From contig NZ_AYKH01000010.1 in assembly GCF_003788635.1 (NCBI RefSeq), positions 26,991 to 90,990 on the forward strand: a DNA stretch of 64,000 nt, read 5' to 3'. Shown piece after piece: positions 1-9,541 of the stretch (position 1 is the first letter of the stretch; every line of letters begins with the position of its first letter). The stretch comes from Salinisphaera orenii subsp. orenii MK-B5. Its GTDB lineage: Bacteria > Pseudomonadota > Gammaproteobacteria > Nevskiales > Salinisphaeraceae. The notes under the pieces are model-generated. The model ran no database searches. It was not told the origin of the DNA and saw nothing but the letters and a program-made list of their open reading frames with translations. The translations under genes were made by a program, and so were the position numbers.

Positions 1-290
1 TTGGAACCGTTGCCGAGGGTGATCCGGCCGGGCTCGATGGCGTGCCGCGCGGCCAGCTTCTGCTTCAGCGCGAAGCCGTTGCCGTCCGGGTAGCGATGCA
101 GCTCACCGGCGAACTCGGCCAGCGCCCGCGTCGCCGCCGGGGCGGTGCCGAGCGGATTCTCGTTCGACGCCAGCTTGATGATCGAGGACAGGCCGAGCTC
201 TCGCTTGAGGTCCTCGATCGGCTTGCCGGGCTCGTAGGCGTGCAGGCTGCGAATCCCGGCATGCGCCTGATCGGTCAGCGTAAGACTCAT
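1..290 (-). CDS. hisC: Histidinol-phosphate aminotransferase, N-terminal part (cut by window edge)
   Basis: This is a PLP-dependent class I/II aminotransferase of histidine synthesis; the HisC family also acts on aromatic keto acids. Only about 96 N-terminal residues lie inside the window, starting at ATG 290. Visible family signatures are SIIKLASNENPLG around residues 36-48 and the LHRYPDG segment around residue 65, both typical of HisC. It follows pheA on the same strand with a 47-base gap, so it is probably the last visible gene of the gyrA-serC-serA-pheA-hisC run. Next to pheA, a role in phenylalanine/tyrosine transamination is possible. The C-terminal half, including the PLP lysine, is out of view. 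Confidence 0.9.
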   Translation of the reverse strand, partial: MSLTLTDQAHAGIRSLHAYEPGKPIEDLKRELGLSSIIKLASNENPLGTAPAATRALAEFAGELHRYPDGNGFALKQKLAARHAIEPGRITLGNGS

Positions 291-337
291 GGCATCAACC
301 GCTTGCGTTTCGTATTCAAAGTCGTTTCGAGATTGCG

Positions 338-1447
338 TCAGGGGCTGCCGGCGCCGAAACCGACCGAACGCGGATAGGAGCCCAGAACCTTGAGGAAAGC
401 CGCCTCGGATTCGATTGCATCCAGCACCTGGCGTACGCGCGGCTCGTCCACGTGGCCCTCGATGTCGATGAAGAAATTGTAATCCCAGGCCTGGCGCCGC
501 GACGGCCGCGACTCGATGCGGGCCAGGTCGACGCCCGCCTCGGCCGCCGGTGTGAGCAGCCGATGCAGCATGCCCGGCCGGTTGCGGATGGCCACGAGTA
601 TGGACGTCATGTCGGCCCCGGTGGCGGGCACCGACTGCCGGCCCAGGACCAGAAAGCGCGTGGTGTTGTTGGGCTCGTCCTCGATGTTGGAGGCGAGCAT
701 CGGCAGCGAGTAGAACTCGGAGGCCGCGCGCCCGGCGATCGCCGCCGCACTGTCCTCGCGCGCGACCATGCGCGCCGCCTCGCCGTTGCTGGACACGCCT
801 TCCCGAACGACGCCGGGCAGATGCGCATCCAGCCACTTGCGGCACTGTGCCAGCGACTGCGCATGGGCGACCACGCGGCGCACGCCGTCCAGGGTTCCGG
901 CGTTGGACAGCAGATGGTGATGCACCGCGAGCGCGACCTCGCCGCAGATCGACAGCGAACTGCCCACGAGCTGGTCCAGCGTATGGCTGACCACGCCCTC
1001 GGTGGAGTTCTCCACCGGCACGACGCCGAAATCGGCGTTGCCGGCCTCCACCTCGCGGAAGATCTCGTCGATGGCCGCCCGCGGCAGTGCATCCACGGCG
1101 TGCCCGAAGTGGCGATACACCGCCGCCTGGGTATAGGTGCCCTCCGGACCGAGGTAGGCGACCTTCAGCGGCGATTCGAGCGCCAGACAGGCCGACATCA
1201 CCTCGCGCATGAGGCGGGTGAGCGTGGCGTCGTCCAGCGGGCCGGCGTTGCGCTCGGCCACCCGGCGGAGCACTTCGGCCTCGCGCTCGGGGCGATAGAA
1301 ATCCGAACGCCCCTGCGCCTGCTTGATGCGGGCGACCTCGAGCGCGATCTCCGCCCGCTCGCCGATCAGCGCCTGGATGCGCGCATCCAGCGCGTCGATA
1401 CGCTCGCGCGCGCCGGCCAGGGCGTCGCTGTCCGATGAATTGCTCAT
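338..1447 (-). CDS. pheA: Bifunctional chorismate mutase/prephenate dehydratase (P-protein)
   Basis: This cytoplasmic enzyme converts chorismate to prephenate and then to phenylpyruvate for phenylalanine synthesis. The 369 residues carry an AroQ-type chorismate mutase helix bundle (about 10-95), a prephenate dehydratase domain opening with VAYLGPEGTYT (96-106) and containing VENSTEGVV (145-153) and TTRFLVLGR, and a C-terminal ACT domain (about 283-360, starting near NRPGML) that in the family binds phenylalanine for feedback inhibition. Length and domain order match the fused proteobacterial P-protein. It lies 48 bases after serA and just before hisC on the same strand. I see no phenylalanine leader peptide or attenuator upstream. 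Confidence 0.97.
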   Translation of the reverse strand: MSNSSDSDALAGARERIDALDARIQALIGERAEIALEVARIKQAQGRSDFYRPEREAEVLRRVAERNAGPLDDATLTRLMREVMSACLALESPLKVAYLGPEGTYTQAAVYRHFGHAVDALPRAAIDEIFREVEAGNADFGVVPVENSTEGVVSHTLDQLVGSSLSICGEVALAVHHHLLSNAGTLDGVRRVVAHAQSLAQCRKWLDAHLPGVVREGVSSNGEAARMVAREDSAAAIAGRAASEFYSLPMLASNIEDEPNNTTRFLVLGRQSVPATGADMTSILVAIRNRPGMLHRLLTPAAEAGVDLARIESRPSRRQAWDYNFFIDIEGHVDEPRVRQVLDAIESEAAFLKVLGSYPRSVGFGAGSP

Positions 1448-1495
1448 GCCGATCCTGTCCTCACGCTCGCCGCCATGCGCCGGCCGGGCCGCCGG

Positions 1496-2689
1496 TCAGG
1501 CGGCCTCGCTGCCGACGGCCCCGAGATAGCGCACGCACAGCACGCCGTCGATGCCCTCGATCTCGGCCACCGCATCCTCGGCGATGGGCGCATCGACGTC
1601 CACCAGCGTGTAGGCGACGTCGCCCTTGGACTTGTTGAGCAGGTCGGCGATGTTGTGGCCGTGGCGCGCCAGCGCCGAGGAGATCTGCCCGACCATGTTC
1701 GGCACGTTGTTGTTGACCACCGCCATGCGGTGCGCCCGGGCTGTGGGCGGCATGATCGCTTCCGGGAAGTTCACCGAATTGCGGATGTTGCCCACTTCCA
1801 GATAGTCGCGCAGCTGATCGGCGACCATGACCGCGCTGTTGTCCTCGGCCTCGTCGGTGGACGCGCCCAGATGCGGCAGCGTGACCACGCGCGCGTGGCC
1901 GCGCAGTTTCTCGGAGGGGAAATCGCAGATGTAATAGCTCAGCTTGCCGGCATCCAACGCCGCCAGCACCGCGTCCTCGTCCACGATCTCGGCGCGCGAG
2001 AAGTTCAGCAGCACGGCGTTCTTGCGCATGAGCTTGAGCCGCTTGGCGTCGATCAGCCCGCGGGTGTCCTCGACCAGCGGCACGTGCAGGGTGACGAAGT
2101 CGGAACGCGAGAGCAGCTCGTCGATCGACAGCGCCTCGGAGACCCCCGCGTGCAGCCGCCAGGCGTTGTTGACGGTGATGCCCGGGTCGAAGCCGAGCAC
2201 GCTCATGCCCAGCGACTGCGCGGCGTTGGCCACGTTGACGCCGATCGCCCCCAGGCCGGCGATGCCGAGCGTGCGCCCGGGCAGCTCGATGCCCTTGAAG
2301 CGTTTCTTGCCGGCTTCGACCTCTTTCTTGAGATCCTCGCCGCTGCTGGTCAACTCCTCGACGTAGCGCCAGGCGCCCATCAGATTGCGCGATGAGAGCA
2401 GCAGACCGGAGAGCACCAGCTCCTTGACCGCGTTGGCGTTGGCGCCGGGCGCGTTGAACACGGGCACGCCGCGCTTGCTCATGTCCGCGACCGGGATGTT
2501 GTTCACGCCGGCGCCGGCGCGGCCGATCGCGCGCACCGAAGCGGGAATCTCCATCTCGTGCATGTTGGCCGAACGCAGGATGATCGCGTCGGGGCGCGAC
2601 AGTTCGGAGGCGATCTCGTAGAGCTCGCGCGGGAGGCGATCCAGGCCCTTGCTGGAGATGTTGTTGAGCGTCTGTACCTTGTACGTCAT
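1496..2689 (-). CDS. serA: D-3-phosphoglycerate dehydrogenase
   Basis: It oxidises 3-phosphoglycerate to phosphohydroxypyruvate, the first step of serine synthesis. The 397-residue protein has a Rossmann NAD-binding loop GLGAIG (145-150), the catalytic arginine in NFSRAEIV (Arg232), a conserved acidic segment and the catalytic His in LPHLGAST (His273), and a C-terminal ACT domain (about 320-397). The ACT domain suggests serine feedback control. The enzyme is the short type, without the extra intervening domain. It sits between serC and pheA, whereas in many gammaproteobacteria serC is followed directly by pheA; clustering with serC fits a two-step serine module. Confidence 0.96.
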   Translation of the reverse strand: MTYKVQTLNNISSKGLDRLPRELYEIASELSRPDAIILRSANMHEMEIPASVRAIGRAGAGVNNIPVADMSKRGVPVFNAPGANANAVKELVLSGLLLSSRNLMGAWRYVEELTSSGEDLKKEVEAGKKRFKGIELPGRTLGIAGLGAIGVNVANAAQSLGMSVLGFDPGITVNNAWRLHAGVSEALSIDELLSRSDFVTLHVPLVEDTRGLIDAKRLKLMRKNAVLLNFSRAEIVDEDAVLAALDAGKLSYYICDFPSEKLRGHARVVTLPHLGASTDEAEDNSAVMVADQLRDYLEVGNIRNSVNFPEAIMPPTARAHRMAVVNNNVPNMVGQISSALARHGHNIADLLNKSKGDVAYTLVDVDAPIAEDAVAEIEGIDGVLCVRYLGAVGSEAA

Positions 2690-2854
2690 CGAAAACCTTT
2701 ATCGATCAAACCGATTGAAAATGCATCCGGGTGCGCGCGGCCGCCGGGCCGAGGCGACGGCGTCGCCCGCCCGCAGCGGCGGCGCGCGGCCGAGCATGCA
2801 CCGGCCGTCGTGTCATCGTGGCGACAGCCGATGCCGCTCGCGGCGGCGTCCCCG

Positions 2855-3937
2855 TCAGCCGTTGTCCTTCTCGAAGCCGCGCATGAAGTCGATCAGCGCG
2901 TCCACGCCCGCTTCGGGCATCGCGTTGTAGATCGATGCGCGCATGCCGCCGACCGAGCGGTGACCCTTGAGCGTCGACAGGCCGGCTTCCTCGGCCTGTG
3001 CCAGGAAGGTCTTGTCGAGGCTGTCGTCGGCGAGCAGAAACGGCACGTTCATGCGCGAGCGCGCCTCGGGCGCCACCGGGTTGCGGTAGAAGTCCGAGCC
3101 GTCGATGAAGTCGTAGAGCTTGCGCGCCTTGCGCGCGTTGCGCTCGGCCATGCCCTCGACGCCGCCGTTGGCTAGGATCCACTCGAAGGTCAGCCCGCAC
3201 ATGTACCAGGCGAAGCACGGCGGCGTGTTGAGCATGGAATCGGCGTCGGCCTGCTGCTTGTAGTCCAGCACCATGGGCGTCTGCGCGTTCGCGCGGCCCA
3301 TCAGCTCGTCGCGCACGATGACCATGGTCACGCCCGCCGGCCCGGCGTTCTTCTGCGCACCGGCATAGATGACGCCGAACTTCGACACGTCCACCGGCTG
3401 CGACAGGAACGACGAGGACATGTCCGCCACCAGCGGCGTATCGCCGACGTCGGGCACCTCGGGGAACTCGACGCCCTGAATGGTTTCGTTGGGCGTGTAA
3501 TGGACATAGGCGGCGTCATCGCGCAGCTGCCAGTCGGCGCGCGGCGGGATACGCGTGAAGGCGTCGGCCTCGCCGGTCGCCGCCACCTGCGCGTCGCCGT
3601 ACTTGCCGGCCTCCTTGACCGCCTTCTTGCCCCAGTTGCCGGTGACGATGTAGTCGGCGCGACCGGCATCGCCCATCAGGTTGAGCGGCACGCCGGCGAA
3701 CTGGCCGGCCGCCCCACCCTGCAGGAACAGGACGCTGTAGCCCTCCGGCACGTCGAGCAGCTTGCGCAGGTCCGCCGTGGCCTTCTCCGCGATCGAGACG
3801 AAGGCATCGCCGCGGTGGCTCATCTCCATCACCGACATGCCCGTGCCGTGCCAGTCCAGTAGATCGGCCTGGGCGGTTTCGAGCACTTCGACCGGCAGCG
3901 TTCCCGGTCCGGCGCTGAAGTTGTAGACACGTGCCAT
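2855..3937 (-). CDS. serC: Phosphoserine aminotransferase
   Basis: This PLP enzyme transaminates phosphohydroxypyruvate to phosphoserine; the family also serves pyridoxine synthesis. The 360-residue protein begins ARVYNFSAGPGTLP, the family N-terminal signature. The PLP-binding lysine is in YAGAQKNAGPAG (Lys196), and the substrate-proximal GGVEGM and C-terminal HRSVGGMRAS motifs are present. Length matches the SerC family. It starts 53 bases after gyrA and precedes serA by 165 bases on the same strand, so gyrA-serC-serA may form one transcript, although the gap before serA leaves room for a promoter. Confidence 0.97.
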   Translation of the reverse strand: MARVYNFSAGPGTLPVEVLETAQADLLDWHGTGMSVMEMSHRGDAFVSIAEKATADLRKLLDVPEGYSVLFLQGGAAGQFAGVPLNLMGDAGRADYIVTGNWGKKAVKEAGKYGDAQVAATGEADAFTRIPPRADWQLRDDAAYVHYTPNETIQGVEFPEVPDVGDTPLVADMSSSFLSQPVDVSKFGVIYAGAQKNAGPAGVTMVIVRDELMGRANAQTPMVLDYKQQADADSMLNTPPCFAWYMCGLTFEWILANGGVEGMAERNARKARKLYDFIDGSDFYRNPVAPEARSRMNVPFLLADDSLDKTFLAQAEEAGLSTLKGHRSVGGMRASIYNAMPEAGVDALIDFMRGFEKDNG

Positions 3938-3990
3938 ATAGCTCTATCTCCGGTTCAAGAAATCGTTGAAGGCGGCGCGCGCGGACCGGT

Positions 3991-6579
3991 TCAGTCGATC
4001 GCGTCGTCGTCCGCAGCCTCCGGATCATCCGCGGCGTCGTCGGCATCGTCGGTGGCGATGCGATCCACGCCGACCAGGCGCTGATCGTCGGCGACGCGGA
4101 TGATGCGCACGCCCTGGGTGTTGCGTCCCAGCACCGAGACTTCGGCGACCGCCGTGCGGATGAGCGTGCCCATGTTGGATATCAGCATGATCTCGTCGTC
4201 GCCCAGCACCTGGGTCGCGCCGACGACGGCGCCGGTCTTGTCCGACTGCTTGAGGGCGAGCACGCCCTGCCCGCCGCGGCCGCGCAGCGGATAGTCGGTC
4301 GCCGGCGTGCGCTTGCCGTAGCCGTGTTCGGTCACGGTCAGGATCTCGCCCTCGCGCACGACGATCAGCGCGATCACCGCCGCGTTCTCGCCCTCCGGCA
4401 GGCGGATGCCGCGTACGCCGGCGGCGTTGCGGCCCATCAGGCGCACGTCGGCCTCGGCGAAGCGGATCACCTTGCCGCTGGAAGCGAACAGCATCACCTG
4501 ATCGTTTCCGGCGGTGCGGTCGACGCCCACCAGAGCGTCGTCCTCGCGCAGATCGATGGCGATGATGCCGTTGGAACGCGGCCGCGAGAACTGTTCCAGC
4601 GCGGTCTTCTTGACCGTGCCGTTGCGGGTGGCGAAGAACACGTTCTCGTCGGTGTTGAAGTCCTTGACCGGCAGCACCTGCGAGATGCGCTCGTCGGACT
4701 CCAGCGGGAGCAGGTTGACGATCGGCTTGCCTCGGGCCCCGCGGCCCGCGCTGGGCAGCTCGTAGACCTTGAGCCAGTACGCCTTGCCCGCGGACGAGAA
4801 GCACAGCAGCGTGTCGTGGGTGTGGGTCACCCACAGCTTGTCGATGAAGTCGGCGTCCTTGGTGGCCGTGGCCGACTTGCCGCGGCCGCCGCGGCGCTGG
4901 GCGCGATAGGCGTCCAGCGGCTGCGACTTCACATAGCCCTCGTGGGTGAGCGTGACCACCACGTCCTCGGGCGTGATCAGATCGGCGGTGGTCAGATCCA
5001 GATGGTCGCCGATGATCTCGGTCGCACGCGCATCGCCGTACTCGCGCTTGATCGCCTCGAGCTCCTCGCGGATCACCTCGAACAGCCGATCCATGCTCGA
5101 CAGAATCTCGATGTAGTCGGCGATCCGGTCGAGCAGCTGCTCGAACTCCTCGATGATCTTGTCCTGCTCGAGCCCGGTGAGCCGGTGCAGGCGCAGATCG
5201 AGAATCGCCTGGGCCTGGGTCTCGGTCAGCCGATAGACGCCGCTGTCCTGCAGGCCGTAGGCGCGCGACAGATCGGCCGGGCGCGAGGCCTCGGCGCCGG
5301 CCCGCTCGAGCATGTCCACCACCTGCCCCGGCGGCCACTCGCGGCCGATCAGCGCCTCGCGCGCCTCCGACGGCCCGCTGGAGGCCTTGATCAGTGCGAT
5401 CACCTCGTCGATGTTGGCCAGCGCGATGGTCAGGCCTTCCAGCACGTGCGCCCGGGCGCGGGCCTTGGCGAGATCGTACTGGGTGCGCCGGGTGACGACC
5501 TCGCGCCGGTGGCGGATGAACGCCTCCAGCATCTGCTTGAGATCGAGGGTGCGCGGCTGGCCGTCGTCGAGCGCGACCATGTTGATACCGAACACGGTCT
5601 GCATCTGCGAGTGGCGATACAGGTTGTTCAGCACCACCTCGGGGGTCTCCCCGCGGCGCAGCTCGATCACCATGCGCATGCCGTCCTTGTCGGATTCGTC
5701 GCGCAGTTCGGTGATGCCCTCGATGCGCTTGTCCTTGACCAGTTCGGCGATCTTTTCCAGCAGGCGGGCCTTGTTGACCTGGTACGGCAGCTCGGTGACC
5801 ACGATCGCCTGCTTGCCGCGCTCGTCCACGTCCTCGAAATGCGCCCGCGCCCGGATATAGATGCGCCCGCGACCGGTCTCGTAGGCCTCGCGGATGCCGT
5901 CGGCGCCATTGATCACGCCGGCCGTGGGAAAATCCGGGCCCGGCACGTAGGCCATGAGATCGGCGACGGTAACGGTCTCGTCGTCGATGACCGCCAGACA
6001 GGCGTCGATGATCTCGCCGATGTTGTGCGGCGGGATGTTGGTCGCCATGCCCACCGCGATGCCGGTGCCGCCGTTGACCAGCAGGTTCGGCAGCTTCGTC
6101 GGCAGCACGGCCGGCTCGGATTCCGACTCGTCGTAGTTCGGAATGAAGTCGACCGTGTCCTTGCCGATGTCGGCCAGCATCTCGTGGGCCAGCTTGGCCA
6201 TGCGCACTTCGGTGTAGCGCATAGCCGCCGGCGCGTCGCCGTCAATGGAGCCGAAATTGCCCTGGCCGTCGACCAGCACATAGCGCATGGAGAAGTCCTG
6301 CGCCATGCGGACGATGGTGTCGTAGACTGCCGAGTCGCCGTGCGGGTGGTACTTACCGATGACGTCGCCGACCACGCGCGCCGATTTCTTGTACGGCCGG
6401 TTCCAGTCGTTGGACAGCTCGTGCATGGCGTAGAGCACGCGCCGGTGCACGGGCTTGAGCCCGTCCCGCACGTCGGGCAGCGCACGGCCGACGATCACGC
6501 TCATCGCATAGTCGAGATACGACTGGCGCATCTCGTCCTCGAGGTTGATCGACAGAATCTCTTTTGCGACGTCGGCCAT
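3991..6579 (-). CDS. gyrA: DNA gyrase subunit A
   Basis: The A subunit of type IIA topoisomerase cleaves and rejoins DNA during negative supercoiling. The 862 residues include the winged-helix/tower core with active-site Tyr122 in [10 protein letters not shown]. The quinolone-resistance region reads [10 protein letters not shown] with Ser83 and Asp87, the quinolone-sensitive state by E. coli numbering. The C-terminal beta-pinwheel contains a GyrA box, QRRGGRGK (near residue 558), required in the family for DNA wrapping. The C-terminal tail is very acidic ([16 protein letters not shown]). It is divergent from mtaD with about 216 bases between the starts. Confidence 0.98.
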   Translation of the reverse strand: MADVAKEILSINLEDEMRQSYLDYAMSVIVGRALPDVRDGLKPVHRRVLYAMHELSNDWNRPYKKSARVVGDVIGKYHPHGDSAVYDTIVRMAQDFSMRYVLVDGQGNFGSIDGDAPAAMRYTEVRMAKLAHEMLADIGKDTVDFIPNYDESESEPAVLPTKLPNLLVNGGTGIAVGMATNIPPHNIGEIIDACLAVIDDETVTVADLMAYVPGPDFPTAGVINGADGIREAYETGRGRIYIRARAHFEDVDERGKQAIVVTELPYQVNKARLLEKIAELVKDKRIEGITELRDESDKDGMRMVIELRRGETPEVVLNNLYRHSQMQTVFGINMVALDDGQPRTLDLKQMLEAFIRHRREVVTRRTQYDLAKARARAHVLEGLTIALANIDEVIALIKASSGPSEAREALIGREWPPGQVVDMLERAGAEASRPADLSRAYGLQDSGVYRLTETQAQAILDLRLHRLTGLEQDKIIEEFEQLLDRIADYIEILSSMDRLFEVIREELEAIKREYGDARATEIIGDHLDLTTADLITPEDVVVTLTHEGYVKSQPLDAYRAQRRGGRGKSATATKDADFIDKLWVTHTHDTLLCFSSAGKAYWLKVYELPSAGRGARGKPIVNLLPLESDERISQVLPVKDFNTDENVFFATRNGTVKKTALEQFSRPRSNGIIAIDLREDDALVGVDRTAGNDQVMLFASSGKVIRFAEADVRLMGRNAAGVRGIRLPEGENAAVIALIVVREGEILTVTEHGYGKRTPATDYPLRGRGGQGVLALKQSDKTGAVVGATQVLGDDEIMLISNMGTLIRTAVAEVSVLGRNTQGVRIIRVADDQRLVGVDRIATDDADDAADDPEAADDDAID

Positions 6580-6795
6580 AGGCGTTATCTGGTGGTGCGC
6601 TTTCCGGCCCCGACCACGGTCTTCGACTGCAGCGGAGCGTCAGCACACGGGCTGGCATCCGACCGCCGCGGCACCGGCTGAAACCGGCGCGGGGGCCGTC
6701 GCGTAAAGCATGCGATGTTACCACAGCCGGTGTGCCAAAACGCCCCGACTACGCTAGAGTGGCCGCCGTCATCGCCCCGCGCAGTCAACCGTTTC

Positions 6796-8151
6796 ATGAC
6801 CCCGATCGACACACTCATCCTCGCCCGCCGGGTCGTGCCCGTGGCCGGGCCGACGCGGGTTCTGGAGGACCACGCCGTGGCCGTGCGCCACGGCCACATC
6901 GAGGCCGTGCTGCCGGCGGCCGAGGCCCGCGAACGCTTCGAGGCCGTCGAAGTCGTCGAGCTCGACGATCACGTGCTGCTGCCGGGCTTCATCAACGCCC
7001 ACACCCATGCGGCGATGAACCTGATGCGCGGCATCGCCAATGACATGCCGCTCATGCCGTGGCTGACCGAACACATCTGGCCCATCGAGAGCGCGTTCAT
7101 GTCGCCGGGCTTCGTCGCCGAGGGCACCGACCTGGCGATGGCCGAGATGCTGCGCAGCGGCACGACCTGCTTCAACGACATGTACTTCTTCCCCGACGTC
7201 GTCGCCGAACGCGTCGACGCCGCCGGCATGCGCGCCGCCGTGGGCATGATCGTGATCGATTTCCCCACCGTCTGGGCCGCCAACGCCGCGGAGTATCTCG
7301 ACAAGGGGCTGGCCGTGCGCGACGCCTGGCGCGGCCACGAACGCATCACGCCGGTGTTCGCCCCGCACGCGCCCTACACCGTCTCCGACGAACCGCTGGA
7401 AAAGATCCGGACCTACGCCGACGAGATGGATCTGCGCGTGCACATGCACGTCCACGAGACCGCCTTCGAGGTGAACGACGCGCTCGAAAAGACCGGCGAG
7501 CGCCCGCTGGCGCGGCTCGACCGCCTGGGCCTGCTCACCCCGAATTTCCTCGCCGTGCACATGACCCAGCTGACCGACGACGAGATCGATCACTGCGCCC
7601 GTACCGGGGTGCATGTGCTGCACTCGCCGGAGTCCAACCTCAAGCTCGCCAGCGGGCTGTGCCCGGTGCAGCGGCTCATCGACGCCGGCGTCAACGTGGC
7701 GCTCGGCACCGACGGCGCGGCCTCCAACAACGACCTCGACATGATCGGCGAGATGCGCACCGCCGCCTTCAGCGGCAAGCTCGCCGGCGCGCAGCCGGAT
7801 GCGGCCGCGGTCTCCGCCGATACCGCACTGGAAATGGCCACACTCGGTGGCGCCCGCGCGCTGGGCCTCGACGAGATCACCGGCTCGATCGAACCCGGCA
7901 AGGCCGCGGACCTGTGCGCCGTCGACCTGTCCGCCATCGAGACGGCACCGATGTTCGATCCGGTCGCGGCCGTGGTCTACAACGCCTCGCGCGAGCGCGT
8001 GACCGACACCTGGGTGGCCGGCCGCCGCCTGCTCGCCGACCGCCGGCTGACCACCCTCGACGAGGCGCAGCTGCTCGACACCGCCGCGCGCTGGCGCGAC
8101 ACCCTCGCCGGACACGCCCGGCAGCCCGCCGCACGGAGATCCTCCGAATGA
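6796..8151 (+). CDS. mtaD: 5-methylthioadenosine/S-adenosylhomocysteine deaminase (TRZ/ATZ family)
   Basis: This amidohydrolase-fold metal enzyme deaminates 5-methylthioadenosine or S-adenosylhomocysteine to the inosine form. I chose the ATG giving MTPIDTLILARR (451 residues) over an ATG 27 codons upstream, because the upstream extension has no family character. Metal-ligand motifs are INAHTHAAMNL, HMHVHET, AVHMTQLTDDE and LGTDGAASNNDLDM, in the usual amidohydrolase order. Its stop overlaps the ubiG start (ATGA). With ubiG, gph and yciK it forms a tightly coupled operon. Substrate specificity between MTA and SAH cannot be told from sequence alone. Confidence 0.93.
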   Translation: MTPIDTLILARRVVPVAGPTRVLEDHAVAVRHGHIEAVLPAAEARERFEAVEVVELDDHVLLPGFINAHTHAAMNLMRGIANDMPLMPWLTEHIWPIESAFMSPGFVAEGTDLAMAEMLRSGTTCFNDMYFFPDVVAERVDAAGMRAAVGMIVIDFPTVWAANAAEYLDKGLAVRDAWRGHERITPVFAPHAPYTVSDEPLEKIRTYADEMDLRVHMHVHETAFEVNDALEKTGERPLARLDRLGLLTPNFLAVHMTQLTDDEIDHCARTGVHVLHSPESNLKLASGLCPVQRLIDAGVNVALGTDGAASNNDLDMIGEMRTAAFSGKLAGAQPDAAAVSADTALEMATLGGARALGLDEITGSIEPGKAADLCAVDLSAIETAPMFDPVAAVVYNASRERVTDTWVAGRRLLADRRLTTLDEAQLLDTAARWRDTLAGHARQPAARRSSE

Positions 8152-8858
8152 GTCCGACCGACCAGAACGCCGAACTCGCCAAGTTCGCCCGCCTGGCCGA
8201 GCGCTGGTGGGATCCCGACGGCGAGATGCGGCCGCTGCACGACATCAACGGCCTGCGGACCGACTACATCGACCAACGCGCGCCGCTGTCCGGAAAGCGC
8301 GTGCTCGACGTCGGCTGCGGCGCCGGCCTGCTCGCCGAGGCCATGGCCGCGCGCGGCGCCGAGGTCACCGGGCTGGATCTGTCCCCCGAGCTGATCGAGG
8401 CCGCGCGCGCCCACGCGGCCGAGTCCGGCCTGGCGATCGACTACCGCTGCGTGGCCACGCGCGAGCTGGCCGCCGACATGGCCGGGGCCTTCGATATCGT
8501 GGTCGCCTACGAAATGCTGGAGCACGTCGACACGCCGGCCTACGTGGTCGACGACTGCGCGCTGCTCACGCGCCCCGGCGGCGACCTGTTCTTCTCGACC
8601 ATCAACCGCAGCCCCAAGGCCTGGGCGCTGGCCATCGGCGGCGCGGAATACGTCCTCGGCCTGCTGCCGCGCGGCACGCACGACTACACCAAGCTCATCC
8701 GCCCGGGCGAGCTCGCGCGCTGGTGCCGCGACGCCGGCCTGACCGTGGCCGACGTCGACGGCATGCACTACAACCCGCTGACGCGGCGTGGGCGGCTGGC
8801 CGCACGTCCGGACGTGAACTACTTCCTGCACGCGACGCGCCCGGACAGCGACCGATGA
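8148..8858 (+). CDS. ubiG: Ubiquinone biosynthesis O-methyltransferase
   Basis: This SAM-dependent enzyme catalyses both O-methylations in ubiquinone synthesis. The 236-residue protein has the family N-terminus (EL-AKFARLAERWWDP), SAM motif I VLDVGCGAGLLAEAMA (about 48-63), the acidic end of strand 2 (GLDLSPE), and EMLEHVDTP. The start is the ATG overlapping the mtaD stop; the frame is open further upstream only as an out-of-frame shadow of mtaD. Its own stop overlaps the gph start, implying translational coupling. The protein uses SAM while its neighbour mtaD handles SAM by-products. Confidence 0.96.
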   Translation: MSPTDQNAELAKFARLAERWWDPDGEMRPLHDINGLRTDYIDQRAPLSGKRVLDVGCGAGLLAEAMAARGAEVTGLDLSPELIEAARAHAAESGLAIDYRCVATRELAADMAGAFDIVVAYEMLEHVDTPAYVVDDCALLTRPGGDLFFSTINRSPKAWALAIGGAEYVLGLLPRGTHDYTKLIRPGELARWCRDAGLTVADVDGMHYNPLTRRGRLAARPDVNYFLHATRPDSDR

Positions 8859-9541
8859 GCGCACGCCCCGATCGCGCGGTGCTGTTCGACCTGGACGGCA
8901 CCCTGCTGCACACGGCGCCGGATCTGGCCGGCGCGGTCAACGACATGCGCGTCGAACGCGGCCTGGAGCCGCTGCCGCTGTCCGAGCTCGAGCCGCTGTG
9001 CTCCTACGGCGGGCGCGGCATGCTCGGCCGCGGCCTGGACCTGACCCCGGACGACGCCGAGTACGCGGCCACGTTCGATGCCTTCATCGAGCGCTATCGC
9101 GCCCGCATGACCCGGGATACACACCCGTACGAAGGCATCCGCGAGCTGGTGCGCGCCATCGTCGGCGACGGCTGCGCCTGGGGCGTGGTCACCAACAAGA
9201 TCGAATCCCTGGCGACGCCGCTGATGGATCACATGGCCTTCGACCCCGCGCCCGGCTGCGTGGTCGGCGGCGACTCCGCCGGGGTCCCCAAACCGGATCC
9301 GGCGCCGCTCTATCTGGCCTGCGAGCGCATCGGCGTGGCGCCCGCGCGTTGCATCTACATCGGCGATTCGGATCGCGACATCGACGCCGGCCGGGCCGCG
9401 GGCATGGCCACCATCGGCGTCGCCTACGGCTATATCCCGCCCGGCGATGACATCCACGGCTGGCAGGCGGACCGCGTCGGCGCCCGCGTGGCCGACCTCG
9501 CCGGCCTCATCCGCGAACTCAAGGACCACGGAAGCGCATGA
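8855..9541 (+). CDS. gph: Phosphoglycolate phosphatase (HAD family)
   Basis: This haloacid dehalogenase-fold phosphatase is likely to remove phosphate from 2-phosphoglycolate. The 228 residues show HAD motif I LFDLDGTLLHTAPDLA near the N-terminus, motif II in WGVVTNK, motif III Lys in GVPKPDPAPL, and motif IV YIGDSDRDIDAG. It overlaps ubiG upstream and yciK downstream by ATGA junctions. The ubiG-gph-yciK order is conserved in many gammaproteobacteria and supports the assignment. A related activity, such as the MupP phosphatase seen in some of these loci, is an alternative that sequence inspection cannot exclude. Confidence 0.88.
   Translation: MSARPDRAVLFDLDGTLLHTAPDLAGAVNDMRVERGLEPLPLSELEPLCSYGGRGMLGRGLDLTPDDAEYAATFDAFIERYRARMTRDTHPYEGIRELVRAIVGDGCAWGVVTNKIESLATPLMDHMAFDPAPGCVVGGDSAGVPKPDPAPLYLACERIGVAPARCIYIGDSDRDIDAGRAAGMATIGVAYGYIPPGDDIHGWQADRVGARVADLAGLIRELKDHGSA

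Noticed and set aside
4324..6681. A 785-codon open frame antisense to gyrA
   Set aside because: It has no recognisable domain, is rich in Arg, Ala, Gly and His, and lies entirely opposite gyrA. Long antisense frames are expected in GC-rich coding DNA.
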